A DNA stretch of 64,000 bases, taken from assembly GCF_009389715.1 (NCBI RefSeq), contig NC_052405.1, positions 10,680,694-10,744,693 of the forward strand. The letters run 5' to 3'. Positions 46,701 through 59,823 of the stretch are shown in pieces. Position numbers and translations under genes: made by a program. The notes under the pieces were generated by a model. The model ran no database searches, was not told where the DNA came from, and saw nothing but the letters and a program-made list of their open reading frames with translations. The DNA is from Phoenix dactylifera. Lineage: Eukaryota; Streptophyta; Magnoliopsida; Arecales; Arecaceae. Numbering within the stretch: the first letter of the stretch is position 1; each line of letters starts with the position of its first letter.

Positions 46701-49700
46701 TTTGAAAGGTCATATGTTGAATGGAGTTTGTACTGCATTATATAAGGACAATGATTTGAACCTAAGATACTGTTATAAGGTGATCATTGTAAACGCTTTG
46801 TTCTTTACTTTTATGCAATATATTTCGCAAATTATTTTTTTTGAAATAATTTATGTTCCATTTCACATCTTACAAGAAACTATCTTGAATGTATATTTTT
46901 TAAATTTGTTTTAATGGTAGGATGAGGAATTGTCATTTATTCCCAGTGTCTACTTACCTTCAAATGCCCTATCCTTTGCATTCAAACGGCGTTTCAGTCC
47001 TTCGGACAAATTAAGGTTTGCCGTATATCTTTGTTCATTAATTTTCCTTTTAAAACATATAACTTGAATTCATATTTCTGTTCTTACAATGATATTATCT
47101 TTATGTTTTATGTCACTATCTATGTATCTTGAAAGTAGTATAGTTTCCAAATTCTTTGAAAAAACAAATTTAAAAGTTAAAAATGAATATATAGCATGTT
47201 TAATGTTACATACTCAGTACCATCCATGATAGGTTATACATATCAGTTTTTTGCAAACTATCATCACTTTTGAGTAGTACGTATCTTGGTTTGCTTATTT
47301 TCACTTTTTGTCATTTTCATTACTTTTGAAGTATGCATTTGTTGTAGATATTGTTTTGTTTTTGAGAATGGTACCACCACATATTGTTTTATTAGATAGT
47401 ACCATCATAAAACATGAGGGATTTAATGGGCTCTTCTTCCCAATTGTCCCCACCCACCCAAAGAAAAGACTCTAGGGTGCAAAAGGTGTATGCATTCACG
47501 CACTGTGGCCTGTGGGTCCTGAATTTGCTGAAGGAATATGCAAGCAAAGGATGTTAAAGAGGTAAGACATCGGCATTCTATAGCAACGAAACAAAGTTTC
47601 ACAATTTTGCACCCTTGGGATGCCTAGATATCAAACTTTTTGTAGCAACAATAACAAAATATGAGAACATTTTAATATGTTGAACCATAAGAAATTAAAT
47701 ATAGCATGGACATATTAATCTGCATTTGTAAGTGATAATTGGGAGAGGAATGCTATGAACATTGTTAATTTTTTTTTTTCTCGATTTTTGTTTGTTAAGA
47801 TCTTATAATGAGAATAAATAAGAACATTTAAGGTAACAATAACCCAATAGGTTTTTAGGTACTTTGCGATCATAAATTGACTATATTTTTATGATAATCA
47901 TCATTCCATCATCTTTCAAGCCTTTTCTCATCAATTGTGAGGCCATTTATCGAGCGCATATAAGTTGAGAACACTCCGTGGAAGAATTGAACAAATTCAC
48001 AACTACTTGTCAGCAGACATCAACCTCTAGAAATGGATAAAGTAGCATACCGTTAACACTATATGATGCTAATATACTTTTTTTTAATATGGAAAAATGC
48101 ATATCTTATTTGTTAGATTAAGTTGGTGTAGTAGCCAATTGTATTGCATACAGTGCATACACATTAAGTGCATTGCCACTTATGAATCCTATGTTCTTTG
48201 TGTATGTACTCTGTTATATCCATAATACTATATGATGATAATATACTTATCTGTAATATGGAAACTTTAAACATATTTTACTTGTTAAACTAAGCTGGTA
48301 AAGTAGCCAGTTGTATTGTGTACAATGCACACACATTAAGTGCATTGCTGCTTGTGAATCCTATTGTTCTTTGTGTATGTACTATGTTATATACATAATA
48401 CTATATGATGATAATGTAGTTGTCTTTAATATGGAAGCATTAAACATATTTTACTTGTTAAATTAAATTGGTAAAGTAGCCAGTTGTATTGCATACAATG
48501 CATACATATTAAGTGCATTGCTGCTTATGAATCCTATCACTCTGTATATGTAATAGTTAGACACACACACACACACAATAGCTAATGTCTTTCTTTTGTT
48601 TGTTGGGACGTATAAAAGTATATAATGCTAAGCTTTAGTTAGATATAACATGCGTCCAACAATACCTTCATAAAATTTGTAATATCAGAGGCTGGATTAA
48701 TATTCTCAAACCTTTGTGAAGATTTGAGGATCACATGTTATTGGCTAATCCTTTGCTAGCCTTTACCATCTCATTGAGTGCTTAATGGCACAGAGAATAT
48801 CTTACACAATCATCTCAGAATCAAACAAAAATATAGGGGTCTTTTTTGCATAATATTTTCTTGTTCACAGCCTTTGTTCATTGAATTGATCTCTCCAGAG
48901 AAAAAAGTTGACTAGATTCCTCTGAAACATTGTATTAATGCCAGAAAGTCTTTCCAGATGTTCTCATCACCATCCATTCTAGGAAATTAGGAATAATGGT
49001 TAAACTTCCATGGTTCCATTTTGTTTTCATGGTCATTTGGCCTTTTGGAATCTTTCTGATTTGTGAGAGCATCAATGATTCTAACAATTTGTGCATTTTT
49101 TTCTGATCTATACGAGTCAATTTATTTTTCCTGATTATTATGATCAAGACATACAAAAAACATCTTTATTTGGTTCTTTGCATTTTTATTATGTTGAAGT
49201 TCCTTTGTTTTTAATTATAGGCACTTCTTTCTTCATGAGACTTGATCATATCTGTTTTCTCATCTTATATGCACCAAATAATTGGCCTATACCATCAACA
49301 TCACTTGGATCTTTATTGTGGTCCGTATAGCTTCAGGAATATCTGTCTGGTTTATATGCAATGACCTCTGGCTTTCACATAACTATTGTCCTTGTTTTAG
49401 GACATCTTCCATGAGAGACATACATTTTTCACCATGTCGCAGTGTGTCTTGGCTTGCTTCCCATCAAAATTGCAATATTGCACCCATCCTTTTTTTTCTA
49501 ATCATATTCCTTTGTTGCCATTGAGTTGATTCATTCGATTATACTTGATCAACTAGGTTGTCATATGCTATCGGTTGGCTTTGCTAACACCACATTCCTT
49601 ATTAGAGTACACTATTGTGCAACTTGTAAATCTATATTTTAAGGCTACCATTCCTGAGGTTCACTAGGTAGTCTGAAGTATGAACTATCGCTAATGGCTT

Positions 49701-51199
49701 CCTTTCAAGTTGGAATCACATTCTCTGCAACTGCTATCAGTTTGCCATCATTCCTTGCCTTTCTGGTGAATGGTTCAGGAATGCTTGTCTTCTTCTGATA
49801 CCATTTTATCTTCTTTTTTTTTTTTTTAACATGCCTTGGTATTAGCGAAAACATATATTGTTTACTCCCAGGAAATGCAATAGCACTTCTCTGATCAATT
49901 ATCCCAGATTAATGGTTATGCATCCACAAGATCATCCTATGAACTCAACATCTTGGTAACTATATAATTAAAATGTAGTGTGTACTCATACTAGTTATGC
50001 TATGCTACTTATGTTCTCTATCTACATTAGTGGAGATACTTCTGTAGTGTATATGATTAGTCTGTCTTTTGCATTGTAAATTCTTGGAGTCTGACCTACC
50101 CGGAGTTTTTCTCTTCTGAAAAATGAATAATCGGGAGGGGTGGAGGGTTACATACAGTACAGCATGATCACTATATAAGGTAGCTAGTTAAATATTGTTT
50201 CATTCTTTTCAAGAACTTGTACATAAATTGTACAGTAAAGAGATTATACATGAGTTATGCGCTAGCATCTTTATAATATTGTGGTATTCTAATTGTGAGG
50301 TGTAAATCACTTGTAATTTTGCATATTTGGTTTGATGCTCCATTGATGTTGTCGGAGACTGCTGCTCAAGTTTTCATACAGTTTATTGTAATATGTGCAG
50401 CATATCTCATTATGATGACATTGAAGTATATCGGGAAATAGTTTAAAATATTGGTCAGATTTTTTATTATGAAACTGTAATTATCCTACTAGAGAGAGAA
50501 AAAAAACATAACTACGAGAACTGTTGTATTATCTGTACTGATAGTGTATGGAGATTATTTAGCACTATGGTTGAGCTTTATTTATTTGAAAATGTTACCC
50601 ATGCTCTTTATCTTTCATATTATTTATCAGTGCTATTATTTGATGTTAGTGATTTTGAGTTTGCCCTTTTATGGTCACTCATATTTGGTAATCTATTCTT
50701 TATAAATTATTTTTTCATATAAGTGTTTCTCTACTTTGTTTCCTTCCAGCTACTGGTACCACTTTGACTCCAGTGAGTGGAGTACGGTTTATAAGCACAC
50801 TATTGGTAAAGACCTTAAATTTAAAGCTGGCTATGATTCTGGCGTGCGACTTGGATGGGCTTCTCTTTGGGTAAGTTCACTGTAGCTTATTACCTTTAAA
50901 TTAGCATATACTAGTAAAAGAAATGGGAGTAAAAAGTTAATATTCTTGATCAAAAGATAGCTTGACCTAATGTGACTTTGGCATAAAGTATAGAACTAGC
51001 TTGCATATATATATTTCAGTTGCATAAGAGAGATAAATGAACTGTTTGACTGCAATTCTGTGTTAAGGTTGGAGAGGAAGATGGCAAAACAAAAACCGCC
51101 CCTATGAAGATGAAAGTTCAATTCATGCTCCAAGTCCCTCAAGATGATATTGGTAACTCGATTCTCATGTTCCGGGTGAAGAAGAGGTGGGACTTCTAG
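40715..51199 (+). CDS. OEP37: Outer envelope pore protein 37, chloroplastic (six exons)
   Basis: Beta-barrel channel of the chloroplast outer envelope, known from pea and Arabidopsis OEP37 as a rectifying, cation-preferring pore of about 340 residues. Exons: 40715-41101, 45902-45991, 46612-46779, 46921-47015, 50750-50870, 51068-51199; borders are GT/AG and phases close to 330 aa. The first 40 residues are a Pro/Ser-rich tail, then come stretches I recognise from OEP37: DSDSSAFFHKVSCRLFD, KIKLSFQND, LSVNGILKGHMLNGVCTALY, SFAFKRRFSPSDK, KAGYDSGVRLGWASLW, and the end MKVQFMLQVPQDD ... FRVKKRWDF. No cleavable transit peptide is expected for this class and none is seen. Intron 1 is 4800 bp; intron 4 is 3734 bp and contains a satellite-like tandem repeat. 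The gene looks intact. Confidence 0.93.
42683..42746. repeat. 28-bp tandem repeat, about 2.3 copies
   Basis: The unit aatctatgtcacgatagaag plus ttcttcat repeats at 42683, 42711 and partly at 42739, inside intron 1 of OEP37. Confidence 0.85.
48060..48555. repeat. Three tandem copies of a unit of about 170 bp
   Basis: Copies start at 48060, 48229 and 48402 (tatatgatgctaatata and variants). Each contains gtagccagttgtattg and cattaagtgcattgc before the next copy begins. The second and third are closer to each other than to the first. The array lies in intron 4 of OEP37 and is followed by a short (CA)n. Confidence 0.88.
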
Positions 51200-54100
51200 T
51201 TCTTATGTCCTCCCTTTGTTTTAACAAGTTGAGATATGCATATTGGAAGTCGGGCCTTTGTTGTATCAAATGTTGGGGTTACATATGACTGTTATATAAA
51301 TGTCTATGATTGCCTTGTTTCATGGCCAAACTTTTTTTTTTTGATTATAAATGTCGATTCTTGATACCAAGTCTGAAACCTCATATAGGAAACTGTGGTC
51401 TAATTAACTCTCCAAATTGACTGGCACACACAGGCTGCATGCTCTTCAAAAACTTCAGTTAGCAACATCCTATTTTGATCTGTCAACAGGCCTCATTTTG
51501 CTGTGTCATCATAATTGATTAGCCTGTTATCTTCCGCTTTAATGGGTTTGCACCTGATGCATGTCAGATGAATTAAGGTGAGACAATCTTCTTAAAGGAC
51601 GAACCTGAACATGAAATCATCGGGGTGAGTGGGTTCTGTGTTGATCCCTCCTACATGGGCATGGTAGCCATTATTTTCCTTTTTCTGAGAATTATTAAGA
51701 AAGTACAAATTAAACAAAGAAATAAAAAAATCTTTATTAATTCTACCTAGCCAATAAAAATATTTATACAAGATTTTTTCTCTGTGAATAGGTCAGCTTT
51801 TGTACATGTATCAGTGTTGGAATTGAGCAGGGTTGTACTCTTCTGTAGGAAGGTTTCACTCCTAATATATGTTTTTGGTGGGGTTGGGGATGGTCCGAAA
51901 TCTGGTTCTTGTGAATCAAAAAGAAGAAGGAAGCTTTTTGGTGATCTGAAACAAAGGATTTTGCCTATAAGTTAAATTACTTGTGCTATTGGAGGTTGCC
52001 GAGTTCAAGTCTCATTCAGGTGTCTCAGGATTTTAAGATTACTCCAAGGGCTGCGTGTAAATGTAAATGAATATTCCCAAGGTTCATTCATGATGATAGA
52101 ATATGTTATTAAAGAGAAAAATAAAATAATAGTTAAATGTTATTGAGTTTCATGAGATATGGGTTCGTTTTGAACTAGTAGATAATATTAGTTCCCTAAT
52201 ACAAAGCAAATAAAAACCTCAGACATAAGGTATTCATTTTACTGTGGTCAATGTGGGCTTTGTTTGTTGGACCTTTTCTGGTCTAGTATGAACTCATTGT
52301 AAATATAGGGCTAAAAAGCAGGTTAGATTATATTCGATCATATCTATTTTCATATCTAATTTGGGTTAGATTTGGATACTATTTTTTTGGTCTGATCGGA
52401 TTCAAATACATAGTCAATTCAAAAATTTTATGGATGCGGATAAAATTATATAACAAGGATAAATAAAAAAAAAAGAGTTTAGATTAAGTTAAATCAAAAA
52501 CCAATTAATTGATTAACCAAATTTAAACTAAAAGAAATTATATATCGGATGACTGATGCTTAAGATCGTAACCTAAATATGGAATACTTAATTCGAATAA
52601 AATTCTTCAAATTACCCGCGCATGCTTAAAAAGTTTAAATATTTTGTTAGTTCATTTTGTCTCTTTTTTTTCTCTCCGTCGTCGGTGATTGCAACCAGCA
52701 ACGATCGTGAGATGCTTTGAAGGCGCCGTAGATTCTATCTACTTTGGTAATGAACAATCTTGAATGGTATATTTTTTATAAAATTATTAGTTTTTATTAT
52801 TGGTGAATACTTGTTACAATTATATATTTAATTAAATATATTTTTTATGATCATATCTTTGTTACTAATTTTATTATTAAATTTTGCTCAAATTTAATAA
52901 ATATTTCAAAAAATATGTAATTTATATTCGTATTTAGATAAAAAGATATAGACAGGATATCTATTTAATATTCGTACCTATATCTCTATTTATTAAAAAA
53001 GTATAGATACAAATATAAATGTATTAATATTTTATATATTTTTAACCCTAAATATCAGGCCTAAAATATTCTTCGGTAGTTCGGATGAGCTGGTGAAATA
53101 TCACTATATGGCGGTCTCTTGACCACAAAAATGGATACTTATATTTATATCTTTGTTGGTGCCAACTTCGTGCCAGCTTTTACTATCAAGGGCGGAAACC
53201 ATCAGATCTCTACGCGTTTGACGAGACTGAGCAAAACCATCAGCTCTCTACGTGTTTGACGAGACTGGGCAACCGAAAGATATGGCTGATGGTTGAAACT
53301 GGCCTTTTATTGCTTATAATATATACCACTATTGGAGCCTTGCACTGGACAATGCAAGTAATTAACCTGAAAAATCCTTGGATTCCATATGGGCATCTTG
53401 ATGACAAAAGTGAGCGAGACATGAGACTTCTCCCATCTCTGCCTGATTTTAAGGTAAACTTTGTAGATGGTTGATCAGCCAAGTTAAAATTGGGAGAATT
53501 AATCTTAGTAATAATTAGGGTGCTTCATATCAGCACTAGAGCTCCAAATTCCATCAGAATTTTCGCAGTTAGGCATGCTTGGGCGAGAATTGAACTAGGG
53601 TGGTTGACCCTCTGGAAGTTGCTAATGATGTGCATGTGTTGTAGGTGATATCTAGCTATGGCTATTGAAGAAAGAAGATTTGTACATATGCATGCATCAA
53701 TATTAGGGTTTTGCCTGCTAAAATAAGCTGAAATGAGTATATGGCAATCTCCAAATGCTGTCAGAAGAATACTTTTAGCTGAAGGTGAGAGTATTATGCA
53801 TGCTAAGACTGAAACGAGCTTCATTTGATTTTGAAACAACCACCCAAAGTTCATTTTCATCTGAGTGTAATCTAAAAGGGCTGGGATTGTATCTTTTGTG
53901 CATAAGAAGGACTGTGATTTGAGATCTGCGCGGTGGATGATCTAATGATGGATTCATGTGAAAGAAGGTAAATCCTTATTTAACGTGAAGGAAGCAATCC
54001 TTCTCCATTCTGGAATGTTAGTACTGCTCCAACCTCTTAAAAGTTAGGGATGCATATCAAGCAGGTTGGGCTGGGCCATAGGTAGTCTCGGGCTCAACCT

Positions 54101-54905
54101 GAATAACACGCACGCACACATACATACATGCAACATAGGCATGGGGACAGTCTGGGTCAAGTTATTAGGCTCATAATCACTAGTCTAAACTTGGTCCAAC
54201 TTTAAATCAGGTCAATTTTGATGACCTGGGTTCAGCCTAATCCATTGAAACATGAACCCAACACTCTTATAACGTGGGCTCAGTCGAGTAGGCCATGGCC
54301 ATAAATAAAAATTATAGTGAGAATCCCGAAGTCCCGAGCACAAATTTCTCACTCTTGCAGACTAAGATCTAAATATTATTTCAGCATGCATGGAAGCTTC
54401 CATATGAGTTTAAGAATTAAACAAAGACTTCCCCACATCATAACTCTTGCTAACTTTAATATACTATACCTTCACCGCATACACCTGGAAGCCAAAATCT
54501 TAAACTAAACTTAGTCAATTTCTCCCACCTGCCTACCCCGCGAAGGTCGCTTCTAGCCTTCTACCATCCATCCAGCTGCATCCTTTTCACACACAAGCAA
54601 ACAAAAAGAAAGGAAAGAAAAGAAAAGAAAAACACAAGAAAATAAAAAAAAAAACAGCAACGGCTTGCAGGAAATCTAAAAAAATTATTACATTCAAAAA
54701 CCATGGAAAAACCAATCGCCACCCTTCTTTCTCTCTCTCTCGCGCGCGCGTCCTCAAGTCAACTCTCTTCCCCTCCTTCCTTTCCCAAACACCATTAAGT
54801 AAAGGACAAAAAGCCACCAATGTGGAATAATAGTAGTAAGAAGGAAGAGAGATTCTAGCTCTTCCTTGGAGCTTGAGAGTCCTCTTCCTCTTTCTGTCTC
54901 TCTCC
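51200..54905. other. Intergenic DNA between OEP37 and KORRIGAN
   Basis: No gene is supported. An AT-rich segment at about 52308-53050 starts tagggctaaaaa and ends tttttaaccctaa, which may be short inverted ends of a DNA transposon, though no target-site duplication was found. A 38-bp direct duplication lies at 53196-53271. The last 400 bases are CT-rich with a CG run at about 54741-54749, probably promoter and leader of KORRIGAN. Confidence 0.5.
53196..53271. repeat. Direct duplication of a 38-bp unit
   Basis: The units beginning aaaccatcagatctctacg and aaaccatcagctctctacg lie side by side at 53196 and 53234, with about three differences. Confidence 0.85.
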
Positions 54906-55103
54906 ATGAACTCATAAAAGCAGTCATCTTCTCGGAGCTGGTTTGATGTAATTGCCAACTGAGGCTTCTAACTCGCATCGTTTCCATGCAAATTAAGCCA
55001 TTTTAGATTGGCGCCGACTCCTCCGGGACATGAACCAGGCCTTCCTGTTCCATTGAATTCGTTGCTGCTTTTTCGGGTCCATGGTCTGAATCCCATGCAC
55101 TGA
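54906..55103 (+). promoter_or_regulatory. Series of short upstream reading frames before KORRIGAN
   Basis: Six short ATG-to-stop frames precede the main ATG: 54906-54917 (M-N-S), 54946-54951 (ATG directly followed by TAA), 54986-55006 (MQIKPF), 55030-55056 (MNQAFLFH), 55081-55089 (M-V) and 55095-55103 (M-H). Whether all lie in the mRNA depends on an unknown transcription start; the last three are within 92 bases of the main ATG and almost certainly do. Confidence 0.5.
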
Positions 55104-55121
55104 GTTGAAGCTCATACCAAG

Positions 55122-58100
55122 ATGCACTCCGGGAACCAGTGGGGCGGCGCGTTCGAGATCCATGTCGACCCTGCCACCGACGACGAGCACAGCCGCAGCT
55201 TGGATTTGGACCGAGGAGCCCTCTCCCGGCACCAGCTCGACGAGACGCAGCAGAGCTGGCTGCTCGAACCGCAGGACGGCAGCCAGAAGAAGGACAAGTA
55301 CGTTGACCTTGGCTGCGTCGTCTGCAAGCGCAAGGTGCTCTGGTGGGTCATTTGGTCGGCTCTGATTGCATTTGTCGTCGTCGGAATTCCCATCATCATC
55401 GTCAAGTCATTACCCAAGCACAAGGAGAAGGCGCCGCCGCCGGACCGGTACGCAATGGCCCTCCAAAAGGCCCTCCTGTTCTTCAATGCACAGAAATGTA
55501 AGATGCTGACGCTCTTATCATCTTCTTCTTCTTCTTGTTTGGATCTCTGCTTCGTGGTTTATTTATTGATCATCCAAGAATTGGTCTAATGATTGCTTGG
55601 TCTGCATCAATTTTATCAGTTAGGATTGCAATCTTTGGCAGATTTTTGTGGCAGTGCTGTGGTCGTATAGCGTGTTTTATATTGATTAATTTGGAGGGAA
55701 AATGGTTATGTAATTCCTGGCCTACACAATTCTGGTTCATGGTCTCCACAATTCTGTCAGTAATTTGGCAGATTCAGGTTTTTTGCTTCATTTGACGCAT
55801 TGGCTCAAAGTGGGATCATATGTAGTATTAAGTCGGATCGCAAACTATTTCTGCTTACATACATTTTTGTGGTCATATAATCTTGAGACTAATTCTGACT
55901 TCCATGAGTCAAATGTGGGGTTGATGAATTGGCCAGCTAGATGATCTGATTCTCAGGCTAGATCTTGTATTAGATCACACTTCTAATTGGAAGAAACCAG
56001 TAGATCAGAACTCGACACTGCTCGGTAGTAACCAATCAAATACTTAAGCAATAAATGTTCCTCATAAGAGTACTGCCCTGGTTATTTGTGTGTAAGATGA
56101 GTTCAATTATATGCCAAAGTTTAGTCTACTCCATTAAAGTTGTTCTCTGATAACTGATAATTCACTCTTTATGTTCGGCTTTTGATTTTTCTCAAAATAA
56201 GTTGGTGAGAAAAAAAAAAAGATAATTACCTGATTGCGGCAAGGTTAATCTCCTCTGTTTTTTCAGATCAAACAGTTAAAATTTTAAAGGTTTTCAACAT
56301 ACATAGAAGTATATGTCTTGATTGCTTGTCTCCGTTAATACATAAAAAATAAAAAATAAAAAGATTGATGAAACTATAGAGGAAATCCATTTAGACTCAC
56401 CAGAAACTTAAGATTTTCTCAGAGTACTTTTAGAATTCAATATCTCCTATCAAGATTAAAGTTACTGATTGATTTTTTTTCTATTCATTGACTCTTGATC
56501 AGCTGGTCGCTTGCCGAAGAACAACGGTATTCCATGGCGTGGAGATTCTGGCCTCAAAGATGGCTTTGATCAACCAGATATTAAGGGGGGGCTTGTTGGA
56601 GGATACTATGATGCAGGGGACAACATAAAATTTCATTTCCCAATGGCCTACTCCATGACACTCCTGAGTTGGTCAGTGATAGAATACAGTCAAAAGTACC
56701 AAGCAATTGGAGAGTACAACCACATCAGAGAACTCATAAAATGGGGCACCGATTACTTGCTTAAAACCTTCAATTCTTCTGCCACCACCATTGATAAAAT
56801 CTATAGCCAGGTAAAGATGTAGACTATCTTTGTTCTTACAATTTGATGCTACATGCTCTTAGGTCTCTTATCTGTTGGAAACCACTGCTAGCTGCATCTG
56901 AAAGCATACCTACCAAGATGGCAGACAATTTATTCAAACTTCCTGGATCAGAACTCTATTATTATTTTTATAGATTGTGATCTATAAATTTTCTATTAAA
57001 AAAAAAATGTATGCTCTATAAGGTAACATGATCGACCAAGTAATTGCAATGTTGTAATCTCATTGCTTCATAATTGTTTTAGATATGGATATATCTCAAA
57101 ACTATAATATTTCTGATATCCACTGCTTTCTCCTCCAAATACTTTACCTCATAAAGTCAGTCCTATGTCGCTGGAGAAGTTGCTTCATTTAAATTCTTCA
57201 AAATGTTTTATTTCTTTAAGAATATTTCTCAGGAATACAATTATTCTAAAGAAGATATTCTTCATCCTTATCAGTATTAATGTCGATCCCATTCTTACAT
57301 GATAATTGTTAAAATTTCCAATTCAATCCTCTCGACAATTCAATGAGACTTCGATCATCTAATAGATTCGGAACTTGGAAGAGACCTTTTCTTATGTACA
57401 AATGATTTTCTGTACAACTAATTTCAGATCTTGCTGCCATCTCTTTTAAGTGTGGAAATAATCCATTCAATATAATTCTGAGAAATTCAGCATTCATCCA
57501 ACAGACTTTTGCTCATGAAGAGAATTAAATGCACAAGTCCCACACATTCCAGCGCAAGTATTGGTAATTGGCATTGTATATGATCACTACAATTACCTTG
57601 CATCATCTCTGGTGGCTAAAATTCTTGCAATGCATGATCTATCATCACAAAGCTTCAGCCTGAAAATACTTTTATCTACTATCATCATCAAGCTCTTGGC
57701 ATCAAATAATCATTAAGATACTATATCCCTGCTATGTTGGATCAATTTTATGAACCCTTATTTGCAAATCATTCCCAAGAAGAGAGCAACCACTGACCTC
57801 CACTGTTACTTCAGACTTCTTCAATTCTTTTCTTAGATTTGAATCCATTCTAGCCAGCTGAGGTCTTCCCCTCCTCTTTCAGGCTCTCAACTTCATATGT
57901 TCTTCTGTTTGTCAGGTCGGTGAGGCGACAAATTCCTCGACGACACCGGACGACCACTACTGCTGGATGAGACCTGAAGACATGGACTACCCCCGCAAGA
58001 CCCAGGTTGCAAGCTCTGCCCCAGACTTGGGAGGTGAGATGGCTGCAGCACTGGCTGCTGCCTCCATTGTCTTCCGCGACGACCCCGCCTACTCCATGAA

Positions 58101-59823
58101 GCTCATCAGTGGCGCAGCAACAGTTTACAAGTTTGCAAGGAGCATGGGCCACAGAACGCCCTACTCCCGAGGGAACCCGTACATCGAGCCCTTCTACAAC
58201 TCAACGGGCTACTGGGATGAGTACATGTGGAGTGCTGCATGGATGTACTATGCCACCGGCAACAGCAGCTACATGAGCTTTGTGACTGATCCGAGGCTGC
58301 CGAGGAATGCCAAGGCCTTCATGCAAATCCCAGATTTCGGGGTTCTCAGCTGGGACAACAAGCTCCCAGCTGCCATGCTGCTTCTAACCAGGTTCAGGCT
58401 GTTCTTGAGCCCGGGCTATCCTTATGAGGAGACTCTCCGTGGGTACCATAATGCCACAGGCCTCGACATGTGTTCATGTTTTAAGGAATTCCATGTCTTC
58501 AATTGGACACGAGGTAACATGATGCCATCTTTCAGAAATCAATATATATACATATATAATCGCAATAAAAATCTTTCAGTCGCTCGAATCCAAGTTGTCT
58601 TTTATGAGAAAAAGGATCAAGAAAACCTCAATTGGTCATTAACATAACTACAAAAGGAAGCCAAGATAACTATAATATGAGCAATGGGGTTAAAAAAAAA
58701 AAAAGACGAGAGACCATGACACTATTTAGTTGTGAAGAACCTGCAGATAGAAGAAGAGTGCAGCAATGCTGATAAAAAAAAAAAAGTGGGAGCATTGAAA
58801 ATTTTCATCAGCATATTGAAGTCTTCTTCTGCCTTACAGATTTCCAAGAAAACTGCATGCATGGGTATTTTTATGATACAGAAATGGCTTATCCAACTCT
58901 TAAAATGCGATATAACCAAGAAGTATTGAATTTTACTAACCAAGAATTTTACTAGTTTGATAAGCTGACACCTTCTGTACGCAGGTGGACTCATTGAACT
59001 GAACCACGGAAGGCCTCAGCCGCTGCAATATGCAGCGGCGACGTCGTTCCTGGCATCCCTCTACGCCGACTATATGGACGCAGCTAATGTCCCCGGATGG
59101 TATTGCGGCCCCTACTACTTCTCCACCAGCTCCCTTCGGAGCTTCGCTGCCTCCCAGGTCCCCACCTCTTCTCTTTTCCACTGATGCAGCACTCGATCTT
59201 GGCTTCATTTATTAATTTCCACCCATTACGAAAACTAGATGCCAGCATCTTTGAAAGAGCACTGTTCAATCATGAAAAAATATGATTGTTTTATGCAACA
59301 ATCTATTCTCAAGAATAGATTAAAAACCTGAGGAAAAGTTGATGCTGGGAAACTTCCGTTTCCCATGTTTTCTCCTAGTAAGCAAGCTTCACAGCTAATT
59401 AGCCACATCCTTGTGTCGCAGGTGGATTACATCTTAGGAGACAATCCAAAGAAGATGAGTTATGTGGTGGGTTATGGCAAGAACTACCCGAAGCACGTCC
59501 ATCACCGCGGCGCCTCGATCCCCGACAACGGCGTCAAGTACTCGTGCACCGGCGGGCGGAAGTGGTTAAATGCCAAATCCGCCAACCCCAATGTGATCAC
59601 CGGCGCCATGGTCGGCGGCCCCGATCGTTCCGACGGCTTCGTCGACGTGAGAAAGAACTACGGCTACACCGAGCCCACGCTAGCCGGCAATGCAGGCCTT
59701 GTCGCAGCCCTTGTGTCGCTGACAAGCAGTGGCGGTGCTGGCGTCGACAAGAACACCATGTTCTCGGCTGTGCCGCCACTCTTCCCGGCAACGCCACCGC
59801 CGCCACCACCATGGAAGCCATGA
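55122..59823 (+). CDS. KOR: KORRIGAN-type membrane-anchored endo-1,4-beta-glucanase (GH9 class A)
   Basis: Type II membrane glycosyl hydrolase needed in this family for cellulose synthesis at the plasma membrane and Golgi. Exons: 55122-55497, 56503-56810, 57916-58513, 58985-59157, 59422-59823; phases close to 618 aa (Arabidopsis KOR1 has 621). The cytosolic tail carries a dileucine sorting motif (SWLLEP, 45-50). The membrane segment is about 72-95 ([19 protein letters not shown]). Catalytic positions are present: DAGD (162-165), HHRGAS (512-517), and Asp560 and Glu569 in [12 protein letters not shown]. The Pro-rich C-terminus ends PPPPPPWKP. Odd point: the loop after EDMDYPRK, which in family members I know carries a close Cys pair (CNGGC or CHSC type), reads [10 protein letters not shown] here and has none. 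It may be a divergent paralogue rather than the main KOR1 orthologue. Confidence 0.93.

Noticed and set aside
48060-48555. CRISPR-like array
   Set aside because: The units repeat along their whole length without unique spacers; it is an ordinary tandem repeat in a plant intron.
54587-54987. Frames of 123 and 77 aa on the - strand upstream of KORRIGAN
   Set aside because: Antisense to the CT-rich leader and promoter; Phe/Arg runs come from CT and AG tracts.
58732-59285. Short frames around exon 4 of KORRIGAN
   Set aside because: Other-frame readings of the exon and flanking introns; splice-consistent frame already assigned.
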